Assembly: GCF_029502005.1 (NCBI RefSeq)
Contig: NZ_JAMQOT010000003.1
Location: forward strand, 357,571 to 421,570
From: Natrinema salsiterrestre
GTDB lineage: Archaea > Halobacteriota > Halobacteria > Halobacteriales > Natrialbaceae
Length of the DNA stretch: 64,000 bases
Direction: 5' to 3'
Under the pieces are notes generated by a model. It saw only the letters and a list, made by a program, of their open reading frames with translations. It ran no database searches and was not told where the DNA came from. Made by a program: the position numbers and the translations under genes. This document shows positions 1-8,253 of this stretch, piece by piece (positions within the stretch are counted from its first letter, which is position 1; each line of letters begins with the position of its first letter).

Positions 1-3
1 GCC

Positions 4-33
4 CGCGCGGCGCGCGGATCCGCGCGCCGCGCG
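4..33. repeat. 30-bp perfect GC palindrome
   Basis: A perfect inverted repeat centred on the GGATCC at 16-21, with 15-bp arms made only of G and C apart from the central AT. It lies 65 bp past the stop codon of the ribonuclease gene, which reads leftwards. No T-run follows on either strand, so it is not a standard archaeal terminator. It could be a strong cruciform or hairpin, a protein-binding site, or part of a repeat continuing outside the window. Confidence 0.8.
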
Positions 34-97
34 AGTGCGATCCTGGCGGACATTGAAAGGGCGAGCGATCGCTGCCAAGCGATCGCGAGGGCTTTCT

Positions 98-2032
98 TTA
101 GAGGAAGCGGAACGTCTCCAGGTTCTTCGGCGCGAAGGTGCGCATGTCGAAGTCGTGGTAGAGCGCGGAGGAGAGGTCCTGCGTGGAGCGCTCGTCGCCG
201 TGGACGCACAGCACCTTCTCGGGCCGCGGATTCATCGTCTTGACGAAGTTCTCGAGGCCGGCGCGGTCGGCGTGGCCGGAGAAGCCGTCGACCGTTTCGA
301 CGTCCATGTTCAGCGAGAGGGTGCCGCGGCCGCCGCCGTTGCCCATGGCACCGACTTCGCTGGTGGGGATCTCGTCCCAGCCGTTCTGGATGCGTCGGCC
401 CAGCGTTCCCTGTGCCTGGTAGCCGACGAAGACGAGCGTCGAGTCCGGATCGGGGCCGATGTGGCCCAGCCAGGACATGATCGGGCCGCCGGTGACCATC
501 CCCGAGGTCGAGAGGATGATGCAGGGCTCGCCGTCGGCGACGTCCTGGCGTTCTTCCTCGCCGCCGTCGATGTGGTTGAACTGCTCGGCGAGGAACGGGT
601 TCTCGTCCTCGTGGAAGATGCGGTCCCGCAGGTCGTCCCTGAGGTACTCGGGATAGGTGGTGTGGATCGCCGTCGCCTCCCAGATCATGCCGTCGAGGTG
701 AACCGGCATCGTGGGGATGTCGCCGCTGCGCATCGCCTCCTCGAGGACGAGCATGATCTCCTGGGATCGGCCGACCGCGAAGGCGGGAATGACGACCTTG
801 CCGTCCTTCTCGTAGGTCTCCGTGATGACCTCCTTCAAATTGCGCTCGGAGTCGGACTGGTCGGTCTGGTAGTCGTTGCGACCGCCGTAGGTCGACTCGA
901 GGACGAGCGTCTCGACGCGCGGGAAGTCGTTGACCGCGCCGTTGAACAGGCGGGTGTCGTCGTAGTGAATGTCGCCGGAGAAGGCCACGTTGTAGAGGCC
1001 GTCGCCAATGTGGAAGTGCGAGACGGCCGAGCCGAGGATGTGGCCCGCGTTGTGGAAGGTGAGTTTGACGTCCGGCGCGATGTCCGTGACGTCGCCGTAC
1101 TCGAGGGGGATGCAGTGTTTGATCGCCTCCCGAACCTGCTCGCTCTCGTAGGGCGGGCTCCGGCCTTCCTTGGCCGCGACGTCGAGGTAGTCGAGCGTCA
1201 GCAGGCCCATCAGGTCCCGCGTGGGCTCGGTACAGTAGATCGGGCCGTCGTAGCCGTACTTGAACAGGAGCGGGATCAGCGCGGAGTGGTCGAGGTGGGC
1301 GTGGGTGAGGACGACCGCGTCGATGGTCTGCGGGCCGGCCCCGAGCGCCTCGGGCGCGTGGAGGTAGGGCACTTCGCCCTCTGCGCCGGGTTTGTCACCG
1401 CAGTCGATGAGGATCCGCGTCTCGGGGGTCGAGAGGATGAACGAGGCCCGTCCGACCTCGCGACAGCACCCCAGCGTGGTGATGCGGACGTACTCGTCGT
1501 CGGACATCTCCTCGCGGTGGATCTGTCGGCCGACCTTCTCGAGGATGTCCCGACGTTCGTCGCGTTCCTGTTTGAGGAAGCTGCGAACGTTCGAGACGGT
1601 CGATGATTCGATCGGCGGCGTGCGGACGACTTCGGGCGTCCAGCCGACGGTCTTCGTGATTTCGCGGAGCGTCGACCCGTGGCGGCCGATGACCATGCCC
1701 GGCTTTTCGGCCTCGATGACGACCTCGCCGGTGTCGGCGTGGAAGTCGAGGTCGGTGACCCCCGCATCGCCGGGGATGACGTCCATGATCTCCTCGCGGG
1801 CCTGCTCGGGCCGCGAGAGGACGCTGGGGTCTGGGCGAACGGTGATCCGCTTGCGGAGCTTGCTCGCGAGCTGCCGAATGAGGTCGCCCTGCTGGGCGAA
1901 CTTCTTCGGGTCGCGCGTGTAGACCACCAGTTCGGGGCCTTCGTACTTCACCGAGGAGACCGAGATATCGCTCGGTAACTCGCTCGTGATCTGTGCTTCG
2001 AGATCGTCGAGTTGCTGCTCTACAGTGCTCAT
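98..2032 (-). CDS. fttA: KH/beta-CASP ribonuclease aCPSF1 (FttA), transcription termination factor
   Basis: This 644-residue protein matches the archaeal CPSF73-like ribonuclease that cleaves nascent RNA and ends transcription. The N-terminal ~190 residues hold KH-type RNA-binding modules, including an IGRHGS GxxG loop. A metallo-beta-lactamase core follows with the zinc motif THAHLDH. The later SGMVTGGP segment and the GHADR histidine belong to the beta-CASP and C-terminal metal-binding parts. The length is normal for the family. The start is the ATG at 2032, giving MSTVEQQLDDLEAQ, the usual N terminus. It stands alone, with a 355-bp gap to the next gene, which points away. Confidence 0.95.
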   Translation of the reverse strand: MSTVEQQLDDLEAQITSELPSDISVSSVKYEGPELVVYTRDPKKFAQQGDLIRQLASKLRKRITVRPDPSVLSRPEQAREEIMDVIPGDAGVTDLDFHADTGEVVIEAEKPGMVIGRHGSTLREITKTVGWTPEVVRTPPIESSTVSNVRSFLKQERDERRDILEKVGRQIHREEMSDDEYVRITTLGCCREVGRASFILSTPETRILIDCGDKPGAEGEVPYLHAPEALGAGPQTIDAVVLTHAHLDHSALIPLLFKYGYDGPIYCTEPTRDLMGLLTLDYLDVAAKEGRSPPYESEQVREAIKHCIPLEYGDVTDIAPDVKLTFHNAGHILGSAVSHFHIGDGLYNVAFSGDIHYDDTRLFNGAVNDFPRVETLVLESTYGGRNDYQTDQSDSERNLKEVITETYEKDGKVVIPAFAVGRSQEIMLVLEEAMRSGDIPTMPVHLDGMIWEATAIHTTYPEYLRDDLRDRIFHEDENPFLAEQFNHIDGGEEERQDVADGEPCIILSTSGMVTGGPIMSWLGHIGPDPDSTLVFVGYQAQGTLGRRIQNGWDEIPTSEVGAMGNGGGRGTLSLNMDVETVDGFSGHADRAGLENFVKTMNPRPEKVLCVHGDERSTQDLSSALYHDFDMRTFAPKNLETFRFL

Positions 2033-2387
2033 AGGTCGCCAATGTGGCTTGCGTGAACTCGTCGTCCGGGATCGGACACGACGTCAGGACGGGAGTCGGA
2101 GGGTGGAGACGGTCGACCGGTATCGACGCGACGGGTGTCGGGTGGTCGCTGCCGTTCCGGAGCGAGTAGCGCGTCTCGTCGTCCGCGCGGGACAACGCTC
2201 GGACTCCGGTTCGCCTTCCGAATCATTGTATCCGACTCCGTGCCGTGACGAACATGCTCCCGGATCGGTTATCCTGGTCCGTGCGGGACAATTCCAGGGA
2301 GAACCCGCTTACTCGACGCTATTCTTTGCGTGGTATAAAAGCCTTCGCAAAAATAAGGGCCACAGGGACAGTAGTCACGGCCGACAG
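2033..2387. other. Intergenic region between divergent genes, with a TATA box
   Basis: This 355-bp gap separates the divergent ribonuclease gene and the gene at 2388. A clear archaeal TATA element (TATAAAA, 2334-2340) serves the rightward gene; transcription would start near 2362, leaving a short leader of about 25 nt. I see no convincing open frame, repeat or RNA gene in the remainder. Confidence 0.55.
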
Positions 2388-2873
2388 ATGCGTCTGACAC
2401 CGACTCGAGTCGCCGAGGAACGCGATTGGGTAGCGAACCGAGCGGATACCGTCGTCCCCTTGATCAACGACGTTCGCGCCGATCTCGGCGATGTCTTCGA
2501 CACCGATGTGGACCCGGTCACCGACGAACAGTATCACGAGGAGGTCGACGCCGTCTTCGCGGACGGCGATCTGGCGGTCAACGTCGCCGCGATGGTCGCG
2601 ATACTCAGGGACCTCGACGTGGACGGGGACTATCCGGGGTTCGTGGTCGACGAGATCCTCGGCCGCGAACTGGCCGCGACGATCGCCGGTAGCCAGCCGC
2701 TACGAACCCTCGGCGAAGCGACCTTCCACTACGCGGACGTTCGCGTGCACGGCGACGCCGACGAGAACGCGGGTGTCGACGACTGCGAGGCGGCCCTCGC
2801 CGCCGGCTTCCAGGAGCGACTCCCCGGCTGGAACTGGACCGAGCGCGAGAGTCCCTTCTCCGTCGAACGATAA
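2388..2873 (+). CDS. Conserved acidic haloarchaeal protein of unknown function
   Basis: A 161-residue acidic soluble protein with no signal peptide or membrane segment; I do not recognise a named family. The frame is open back to 1986, but the ATG at 2388 (MRLTPTRVAEERDW) is the sensible start because a TATA box lies at 2334-2340. The sequence looks mainly helical up to about residue 100 and contains no cysteine cluster or catalytic motif I can name. It has its own promoter and is followed by a convergent lipoprotein gene 49 bp on. Confidence 0.8.
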   Translation: MRLTPTRVAEERDWVANRADTVVPLINDVRADLGDVFDTDVDPVTDEQYHEEVDAVFADGDLAVNVAAMVAILRDLDVDGDYPGFVVDEILGRELAATIAGSQPLRTLGEATFHYADVRVHGDADENAGVDDCEAALAAGFQERLPGWNWTERESPFSVER

Positions 2874-2922
2874 GGATCCGGCAGCGAGAATGAGACCGGC
2901 CGGAGACGACGTCGCTCTCGAG

Positions 2923-3471
2923 CTACCCGTCCGTCTCGTTCGTCTCGTTCGTCGTTTCGTTGTCCGCCGCTTGCTGTTGTTGTTCGAGGAGTGCGCGCTG
3001 TTGCTCGCGCCGTTGGGCTTGCTGTTGTTGCTGTTGAACGCGCTGCTCGTATTGATCGCCGGGATAAACCCCACCGACGGAGCCGTTCCGGAGTTCCGAC
3101 AGGATCGCGTCGGCGGAGCCGGCGACGAGGAAAAGTCCGTACGCCGTCTCGGATTCCTCGATCGTGAACTCGCTGTCCGATACCGATTCCTCGAACGAGG
3201 TCGCCGCCGATTCGACCAGTTCGAGCCGCCGCTCTCGATACTCCAGCTGTCCCTCCTGCTGGCTGAGGTCACCGCTCTCGATATCGGCCTCGATCTCCTC
3301 TCTGAGACTCGTTACCTCCTCTTCGGCCGCCGTGATCTGTACCGTCACCGGGTCCTCCGATCCGTCGGCGGACTGGTCCGTCGATCCGAACCGGGAACAC
3401 CCGGCGAGCGACGCGGCGGCAGCGGTGCCGGTGAGCGCGAGGAAGCTCCGGCGGGTCGGAATATTCGACAT
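2923..3471 (-). CDS. Tat-exported lipoprotein with Gln-rich C terminus
   Basis: A 182-residue secreted lipoprotein. The N terminus has a twin-arginine motif (RRSFLAL), an alanine-rich hydrophobic stretch and a lipobox (LAGC), so it should leave through Tat and be lipid-anchored. The mature part is acidic and probably helical, with a Gln/Arg stretch near the C terminus (QQQQQQAQRREQQ) and a Thr/Asn/Glu tail. No enzymatic motif is visible. The start at 3471 is preferred over an upstream Met at 3495 because a TATA-like ATATTTT (3497-3503 on the minus strand) sits 26-32 nt upstream, which predicts a leaderless mRNA. Confidence 0.85.
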   Translation of the reverse strand: MSNIPTRRSFLALTGTAAAASLAGCSRFGSTDQSADGSEDPVTVQITAAEEEVTSLREEIEADIESGDLSQQEGQLEYRERRLELVESAATSFEESVSDSEFTIEESETAYGLFLVAGSADAILSELRNGSVGGVYPGDQYEQRVQQQQQQAQRREQQRALLEQQQQAADNETTNETNETDG

Positions 3472-3496
3472 TGTCTCTGAATCGAAGAAACGCACG

Positions 3497-3506
3497 AAAA
3501 TATACC
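3497..3506 (-). promoter_or_regulatory. TATA element of the lipoprotein gene
   Basis: The minus-strand sequence GGTATATTTT lies 26-35 nt before the ATG at 3471. This is the spacing expected of a haloarchaeal leaderless transcript, and it is the reason for rejecting the longer start at 3495. Confidence 0.55.
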
Positions 3507-3603
3507 TTCTGCGTTGTCGTCACGCCGCGCGGCAGCGAGCGAACCGCAGCAGATCCACCCGACAGCGCGTCCCTTTTGTCCGTCCCCGTCGTACCCCGAA
3601 CCA

Positions 3604-4347
3604 GTGACGGATTCAGAAGGCAGCCAGCGAACGGAAACCCTCCAGGGACCGACGCCGGCGGCCGCCTGCGACCTGATCGCACGCGGGCTCGATCGCGGCG
3701 CGATCGTGACCGCCTACGGTCGCTGCACGGTCGATTACGATGGACGAGCCTCGAGCCGGCTCGAGGCGGGGCATCGGCACGTGATGCTCAAGCCCGACGG
3801 TGCGGCGCTGGTCCACACGGACGAGGGCCAACAGCCGGTCAACTGGCAACCGCCGGGCTGTGACCACGAGGTCGTCCGCGAGGACGACGCGCTCGTGCTC
3901 GAAAGCGTCCGTTCGACTCCGAACGAACGGCTCCGCGTTCGGTTCGAGGACGTCCTGCAGGTCTCCGCGTTCTCGGGGTCCGACGAGAACGACCTCGCCC
4001 TCGTCGGTACCGAGGAGGACCTCCGCCAGCGGATCCTCGAGGAGCCCGACCTGCTCGAGGCCGGGTTCACGCCGCTGGCGACCGAGCGGGAGACTCCCGC
4101 GGGAGCCGTCGACATCTACGGCGAGGACGCGGCCGACCGCGCGGTCGTCGTCGAACTGAAGCGGCGTCGGGTCGGCCCAGACGCGGTGAGCCAGCTCCGC
4201 CGGTACGTCGACGCCCTCGAGCGAGATCTCCACGCCGACGCCGCGGTTCGCGGCGTCCTCGTTGCCCCGTCGGTAACCGATCGCGCGAGCGGACTGCTGA
4301 CGGAACACGGCCTCGAGTTCGTCGCGCTCGAGCCGCCGGCCGAGTAA
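3604..4347 (+). CDS. nucS: Endonuclease NucS (mismatch/branched-DNA endonuclease)
   Basis: NucS/EndoMS cuts both strands at mismatches or trims branched DNA and works with the sliding clamp. This copy has 247 residues: an N-terminal beta-rich DNA-binding half, a linker near residue 130, and a C-terminal restriction-like nuclease half with GAVDIYGED followed by VVVELKRR, the D...ExK active site. The GTG at 3604 (VTDSEGSQRTETLQ) is chosen over an upstream ATG at 3514 because a T-rich promoter element (CCTTTTGTCC, 3572-3581) lies 23-32 nt upstream and the extra N terminus is not family-like. mutS lies 1 kb downstream on the opposite strand. Confidence 0.9.
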   Translation: MTDSEGSQRTETLQGPTPAAACDLIARGLDRGAIVTAYGRCTVDYDGRASSRLEAGHRHVMLKPDGAALVHTDEGQQPVNWQPPGCDHEVVREDDALVLESVRSTPNERLRVRFEDVLQVSAFSGSDENDLALVGTEEDLRQRILEEPDLLEAGFTPLATERETPAGAVDIYGEDAADRAVVVELKRRRVGPDAVSQLRRYVDALERDLHADAAVRGVLVAPSVTDRASGLLTEHGLEFVALEPPAE

Positions 4348-4425
4348 GCGGTCGCGACCAGTCGGCGGTCAGTCTCCGATTTCACAGATCGCCGGAACGA
4401 TTTTTCGCTGATCGACGACCCGATA

Positions 4426-4881
4426 CTACGCTGGATACGTTCCCTCGAGCGTCGCCCGATCGAGCACGCGCCCATCGATCGCCGACTCGATATCGGCCGC
4501 GCTGGCGTCGGAACCGTGCTCGAGCGTCGTATCTAGCGCGTACAGGTTGAAGCGATACGTGTGTTCCCTGTCCGGCGGGTTCGGGCCGCCGTAGCCGTGG
4601 TCCCCGTAATCGTTCGTCCCTTCGGTCGCCTCCTCCGGCCCCCAGTCCTCCGGAATCGTCTCCGTGTCCGGCGGCACGTTCCAGACGATCCAGTGGTCCC
4701 ACACCTTGCCGGCGGGCTCCTTCGCGTCGGGATCGTCGACGATCAACGCGAGCGACTCGGCGTCGTCTGGGACGCCGCCGATCTCGAGCGGGGGGTTGAC
4801 GTTGCGTTCGGTGTAGCCGTACTCCTCGGGGATCCGTTCGCCGTGATCGAAGGCCGGACTGTCGATCGTGAGGTCACCCAT
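4426..4881 (-). CDS. YbhB/YbcL family (PEBP, Raf-kinase-inhibitor-like) protein
   Basis: A 151-residue phosphatidylethanolamine-binding-protein fold. Typical features are the opening LTIDSPAFDHGERIPEEYG, the NVNPPLEIGGVP stretch, LIVDDPDA, the WDHWIVWNVPP motif that lines the ligand pocket, and YGGPNPPDREHTYRFNLYALD. The length and motifs are those of bacterial and archaeal YbhB/YbcL. The biochemical role of prokaryotic members is poorly defined, probably binding small anions or phospho-ligands. No operon partner; nucS converges on it 78 bp away. Confidence 0.92.
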   Translation of the reverse strand: MGDLTIDSPAFDHGERIPEEYGYTERNVNPPLEIGGVPDDAESLALIVDDPDAKEPAGKVWDHWIVWNVPPDTETIPEDWGPEEATEGTNDYGDHGYGGPNPPDREHTYRFNLYALDTTLEHGSDASAADIESAIDGRVLDRATLEGTYPA

Positions 4882-5024
4882 TTCGATCGCCTCCGTCTGT
4901 CGTCTCGAGACGCGTCTTCACCATCGAGATAGAATAATCTTACAGCCGGATCGACCCCCGGTCTCGAATCGCGGACGGTCGACGGGCCGATCGAGCAGCG
5001 ACGTCGAGCGTGGATGTCGATCCG

Positions 5025-5168
5025 TTACCGCCGCACGGTGAAGACCACGATTCCGAGGAGCAAGAGGAAAACGCCCCACCACCACGACTTCCCGGGCAGA
5101 TACGCCAGCAACAGCGTGACGATTCCCGAGGAGATGAGCGACCAGCCGATCGTCGTTCGATATGTCAT
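5025..5168 (-). CDS. Small 47-residue two-helix membrane protein
   Basis: Reading the minus strand from the ATG at 5168 gives a 47-codon frame ending in TAA at 5025. It begins MTYRTTIGWSLISSGIVTLL and ends LLLLGIVVFTVRR. Two hydrophobic stretches are separated by a PGKSWWWG turn, so it is predicted to be a hairpin membrane protein with a positively charged C terminus. Codon choice favours G/C in the third position, like real genes here. The function is unknown. Haloarchaeal genomes carry many such short hydrophobic proteins, and this one is easily missed because of its size. Confidence 0.7.
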   Translation of the reverse strand: MTYRTTIGWSLISSGIVTLLLAYLPGKSWWWGVFLLLLGIVVFTVRR

Positions 5169-5387
5169 ACAACTATACCGCGGCCGAGACGGTTGTGCGT
5201 TGTGCCGGGTCTTGCAGCCCGACCATCAATGCCATACTCGAGTACGGGACGCGGACTATCGCTCCGTCGCGACCGGCCGGGGACGGTTCCCGAGTCCGAG
5301 AACGCCACGAGACTGCAATGCGAGACCGTCGGCGAGACCTATCTCGAGGCAGGCGGCGAATTCCTCGTCGGCGACGAGCGACGGCCG

Positions 5388-8114
5388 TCACTCCTCGAGC
5401 AGCTGCTTCAACCGATCGAGTTCCGTCAGCGCTTCGACCGGCGTGAGGTGGGCGAGGTCGAGCGCACGGAGCTCCGCGGCCACGTCGGCGGGAATATCGC
5501 CGCCGTCCGCTGTCGCGGTCCCGGTTGTCTCCGCGCCGTGAGTCGGAGCGGGACTCGAGTCGGTGTCGGGGCCCTGATCGCCCTCTCCGGTCGACTCGAG
5601 GGCCTCCTCACCCGCGTCTGCGAGCAGTTCCCGCGAGCGCTCGACGACGGACTCGGGGACGCCGGCTGCGGTTGCGACCTCGACGCCGTAGGACCCCGTC
5701 GCCGCGCCGGGCGCGATCTCGTGGTGGAAGACGACTTCGTCGTCGTCCTGCTCGACCTCGAAGTGGAGGGTGAACGCGGCCGCGAGCTCGTCCGCGAGTT
5801 CGGTCAGCGGGTGGTGGTGGGTCGCGAACAGCGTCGTCGCGCCGACCTCGTCGTGGAGGTGTTCGGTGATCGCCTGCGCGATGGCCATTCCGTCGGCGGT
5901 CGACGTGCCTCGCCCGACTTCGTCCAGCAGGACGAGCGAGCGCTCGTCGGCCTCCCGTAGAATGGTCGCGAGTTCGTCCATCTCGACCATGAACGTCGAG
6001 CGGCCGCCCGCGATGTCGTCGCTCGCCCCGACGCGGGTGAAAATCCGATCGACCGGCGTGATTCGGGCGGCGCTGGCGGGAACGAAACTCCCGACCTGTG
6101 CCAGCAGGACGATCTGGGCGACCTGTCGCATGTACGTCGACTTCCCCGACATGTTCGGCCCCGTGATCACCGCCAGCCGCCGATCGCTCGCGAAGCGGGC
6201 GTCGTTCGGGACGAACGACTCCTGGGTGCGCTCGACGACGGGGTGGCGACCGCCCTCGATCTCGAGGGTCCGACTCCCGTCGCGCTCCCGTATCTCGGGC
6301 CGACAGTAGTCGTACTGGGCGGCGGCCGTCGCCAGCGAGACGAGGGCGTCGAGGGTCGCAAGTGCCTCGGCGAGGCCTTGTACGCGTTCGACCTCCGCTG
6401 CGATGTCGCGACGCACGTCGCAGAAGAGTTCGTACTCGCGTTCGTCCGCGCGCTCTTCCGCGCCGACGATCTCGTCTTCGCGTTCCTTGAGCTCCGGCGT
6501 GACGAACCGCTCCGAGTTCTTCAGGGTCTGGCGGCGCTGGTAGTCGTCGGGCACCGAGTCGAGGTTCGGATTCGTCACCTCGATGTAGTAGCCGTGAACC
6601 GAGTTGTAATCGACTTTCAGCGAACCGATCCCGGTGCGCTCGGCTTCGCTCTCCTCGAGGTCGTCGATCCACTGCTTACCCGCTCGCGCGGTCCGGCGGA
6701 GTTCGTCCAGATCCTCGTCGTAGCCCTCCGCGATGATGTCCCCCTCGGTGATCTCGATTGGGGGGTCGGAATCGATCGCGTCCTCGAGCAACTTGCGGAC
6801 GTCCGTCAGGGGATCGAGATCGTCGTGGAGCCGCTGCAGTCGGTCGCAGTCGGCGTCGGCGAGTTCCTCGCGAACGTCGGGCACCACCGCGAGGGTGTCC
6901 CGGAGCGAGCGGAGATCCCGCGCGTTCGCCCGTTCTCGGGAGATCCGTCCGATCAGTCGCTCGAGGTCGTAGACGCTCCGCAGGAGGTCGTGCAGTCGTT
7001 CACGGGTCTGGACCGCGCTCGTGAGCTCCTCGACGGCGTCCAGTCGCGCCTCGATCCGGTCGGGCTCGAGCAGCGGCCGCCGGAGCCAGTCGCGGAGTTT
7101 CCGGCCGCCCAGCGCGCTCGCCGTCTCGTCGAGGACGCCGACGAGCGTCGCCTCGTCCCGGCCGTGGACGGCGCGGGGTTCGAACAGCTCGAGGCTCCGC
7201 AGGGCGACGGCGTCCAACAGGAGGTACTCGCGGGGATCGTACCGCGTGAGGTGGGTGAGATACTCGAGGCGGGAGTCCCCGCCCGAATTCGCGGCCGCGT
7301 CTTCGTCGGCGTCCCTCGCGTCGCCGCGCTCGCCTTCGTGTGCGCCGCCGCGGACGTACTCCGCGTAGGAGAGCAACGCACCGCAGGCCCGAACCTCGGC
7401 GTCGCTCGCGAGCAGCGCGTCGGGATTGCGGAAGTACGTCGACAGCTTCTCCCCGGCCCCCTCGCGGTCGAACGCCCCTTCGTCGTACGGCGTGACCATA
7501 CAGTTTTCCGGGAGCACGTCGGCGGGCGCAGCCGGCCCGACGACGGCCTCCGCGGGAGCGAACCGGCTCACCTCGTCCGCGATGGCCTCCCTCGAGGTCG
7601 AACTCGTCGCGAGGAAGTCCCCGGTCGAGACGTCCAGCAGGGCCAGGGCGAGTTCGTCGTCCGCGCCGGCCGTGCGCTCGCGAGCGAGGGCGGCCACGAA
7701 GTTGTTGTCGTCGCTCGCGAGCAGTTCGTCCTCCGTGAGCGTTCCCGGCGTGATCACGCGCGTCACCGCACGCTCGACGACGCCCGACGTCTCACCCGGT
7801 TCCTCGACCTGGTCTGCTACCGCGACCCGATATCCCGCCTCGAGTAGCTCCTCGATGTACGATTCGGCGTTGTCGATCGGGATGCCGGCCATCGGGTACT
7901 CGCCGGTCGAGTCCTCGCGGCTGGTCAGGGCGATCTCGAGCAGGCGCGCGGTGCGTTCGGCCGCGCCGCAGAACGTCTCGTAAAAATCCCCCACCTGAAA
8001 CAGAACGATCGCGTCGTCGTAGCGCGCACAGAGGTCGTGGTACTGCGCCATCATCGGCGTCAGCTCGTCGCGTTTCTCGGCCATCCGCTCGGGCGGGCCA
8101 AGCGCCGGATCCAT
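5388..8114 (-). CDS. mutS: DNA mismatch repair protein MutS
   Basis: A 908-residue MutS1-type protein that recognises mismatches and small loops. The N-terminal mismatch-binding domain has the Phe-x-Glu motif in QVGDFYETF. Connector, lever and clamp regions follow. The ATPase has Walker A ([13 protein letters not shown]), Walker B ([17 protein letters not shown]) and the THHHPL switch. An acidic, low-complexity insertion lies near residue 840, before a C-terminal helix-turn-helix ([21 protein letters not shown] region). The ATG at 8114 is supported by a TATA-like element at 8138-8146; a second Met at 8084 is possible. No mutL is in the window. Confidence 0.97.
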   Translation of the reverse strand: MDPALGPPERMAEKRDELTPMMAQYHDLCARYDDAIVLFQVGDFYETFCGAAERTARLLEIALTSREDSTGEYPMAGIPIDNAESYIEELLEAGYRVAVADQVEEPGETSGVVERAVTRVITPGTLTEDELLASDDNNFVAALARERTAGADDELALALLDVSTGDFLATSSTSREAIADEVSRFAPAEAVVGPAAPADVLPENCMVTPYDEGAFDREGAGEKLSTYFRNPDALLASDAEVRACGALLSYAEYVRGGAHEGERGDARDADEDAAANSGGDSRLEYLTHLTRYDPREYLLLDAVALRSLELFEPRAVHGRDEATLVGVLDETASALGGRKLRDWLRRPLLEPDRIEARLDAVEELTSAVQTRERLHDLLRSVYDLERLIGRISRERANARDLRSLRDTLAVVPDVREELADADCDRLQRLHDDLDPLTDVRKLLEDAIDSDPPIEITEGDIIAEGYDEDLDELRRTARAGKQWIDDLEESEAERTGIGSLKVDYNSVHGYYIEVTNPNLDSVPDDYQRRQTLKNSERFVTPELKEREDEIVGAEERADEREYELFCDVRRDIAAEVERVQGLAEALATLDALVSLATAAAQYDYCRPEIRERDGSRTLEIEGGRHPVVERTQESFVPNDARFASDRRLAVITGPNMSGKSTYMRQVAQIVLLAQVGSFVPASAARITPVDRIFTRVGASDDIAGGRSTFMVEMDELATILREADERSLVLLDEVGRGTSTADGMAIAQAITEHLHDEVGATTLFATHHHPLTELADELAAAFTLHFEVEQDDDEVVFHHEIAPGAATGSYGVEVATAAGVPESVVERSRELLADAGEEALESTGEGDQGPDTDSSPAPTHGAETTGTATADGGDIPADVAAELRALDLAHLTPVEALTELDRLKQLLEE

Positions 8115-8137
8115 ACCCGAATTCGGCCGCCCGATGC

Positions 8138-8146
8138 GGAAATACC
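8138..8146 (-). promoter_or_regulatory. TATA-like element of mutS
   Basis: Minus-strand GGTATTTCC lies 24-32 nt before the ATG at 8114, the spacing for a leaderless transcript. Confidence 0.4.
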
Positions 8147-8218
8147 TTGCTGGATCGACCGCCCTGGTCTCTCGAGCACCCGTCTATCGAGCGACGTGAC
8201 AGTCAGGAAACGGACAAA

Positions 8219-8228
8219 ACGTATTACG
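8219..8228 (+). promoter_or_regulatory. TATA-like element of the membrane regulator gene
   Basis: ACGTATTACG lies 26-35 nt before the ATG at 8254, the leaderless spacing seen for several genes in this window. Confidence 0.4.
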
Positions 8229-8253
8229 CTCGACCGCACATAATCGGCGTAGC

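Noticed and set aside
35-1606. 523-residue open frame on the plus strand across the ribonuclease gene
   Set aside because: It is Arg/Val/Ala-rich and lies antisense to a clear FttA gene with all motifs. It is a GC-driven shadow frame.
2923-3495. Longer start at 3495 for the lipoprotein
   Set aside because: It would leave the TATA element at 3497-3506 only 2 bp upstream and weaken the Tat signal. The ATG at 3471 fits both.
6243-7847. 534-residue plus-strand open frame antisense to mutS
   Set aside because: MutS is unmistakable on the other strand. The frame has no family features.
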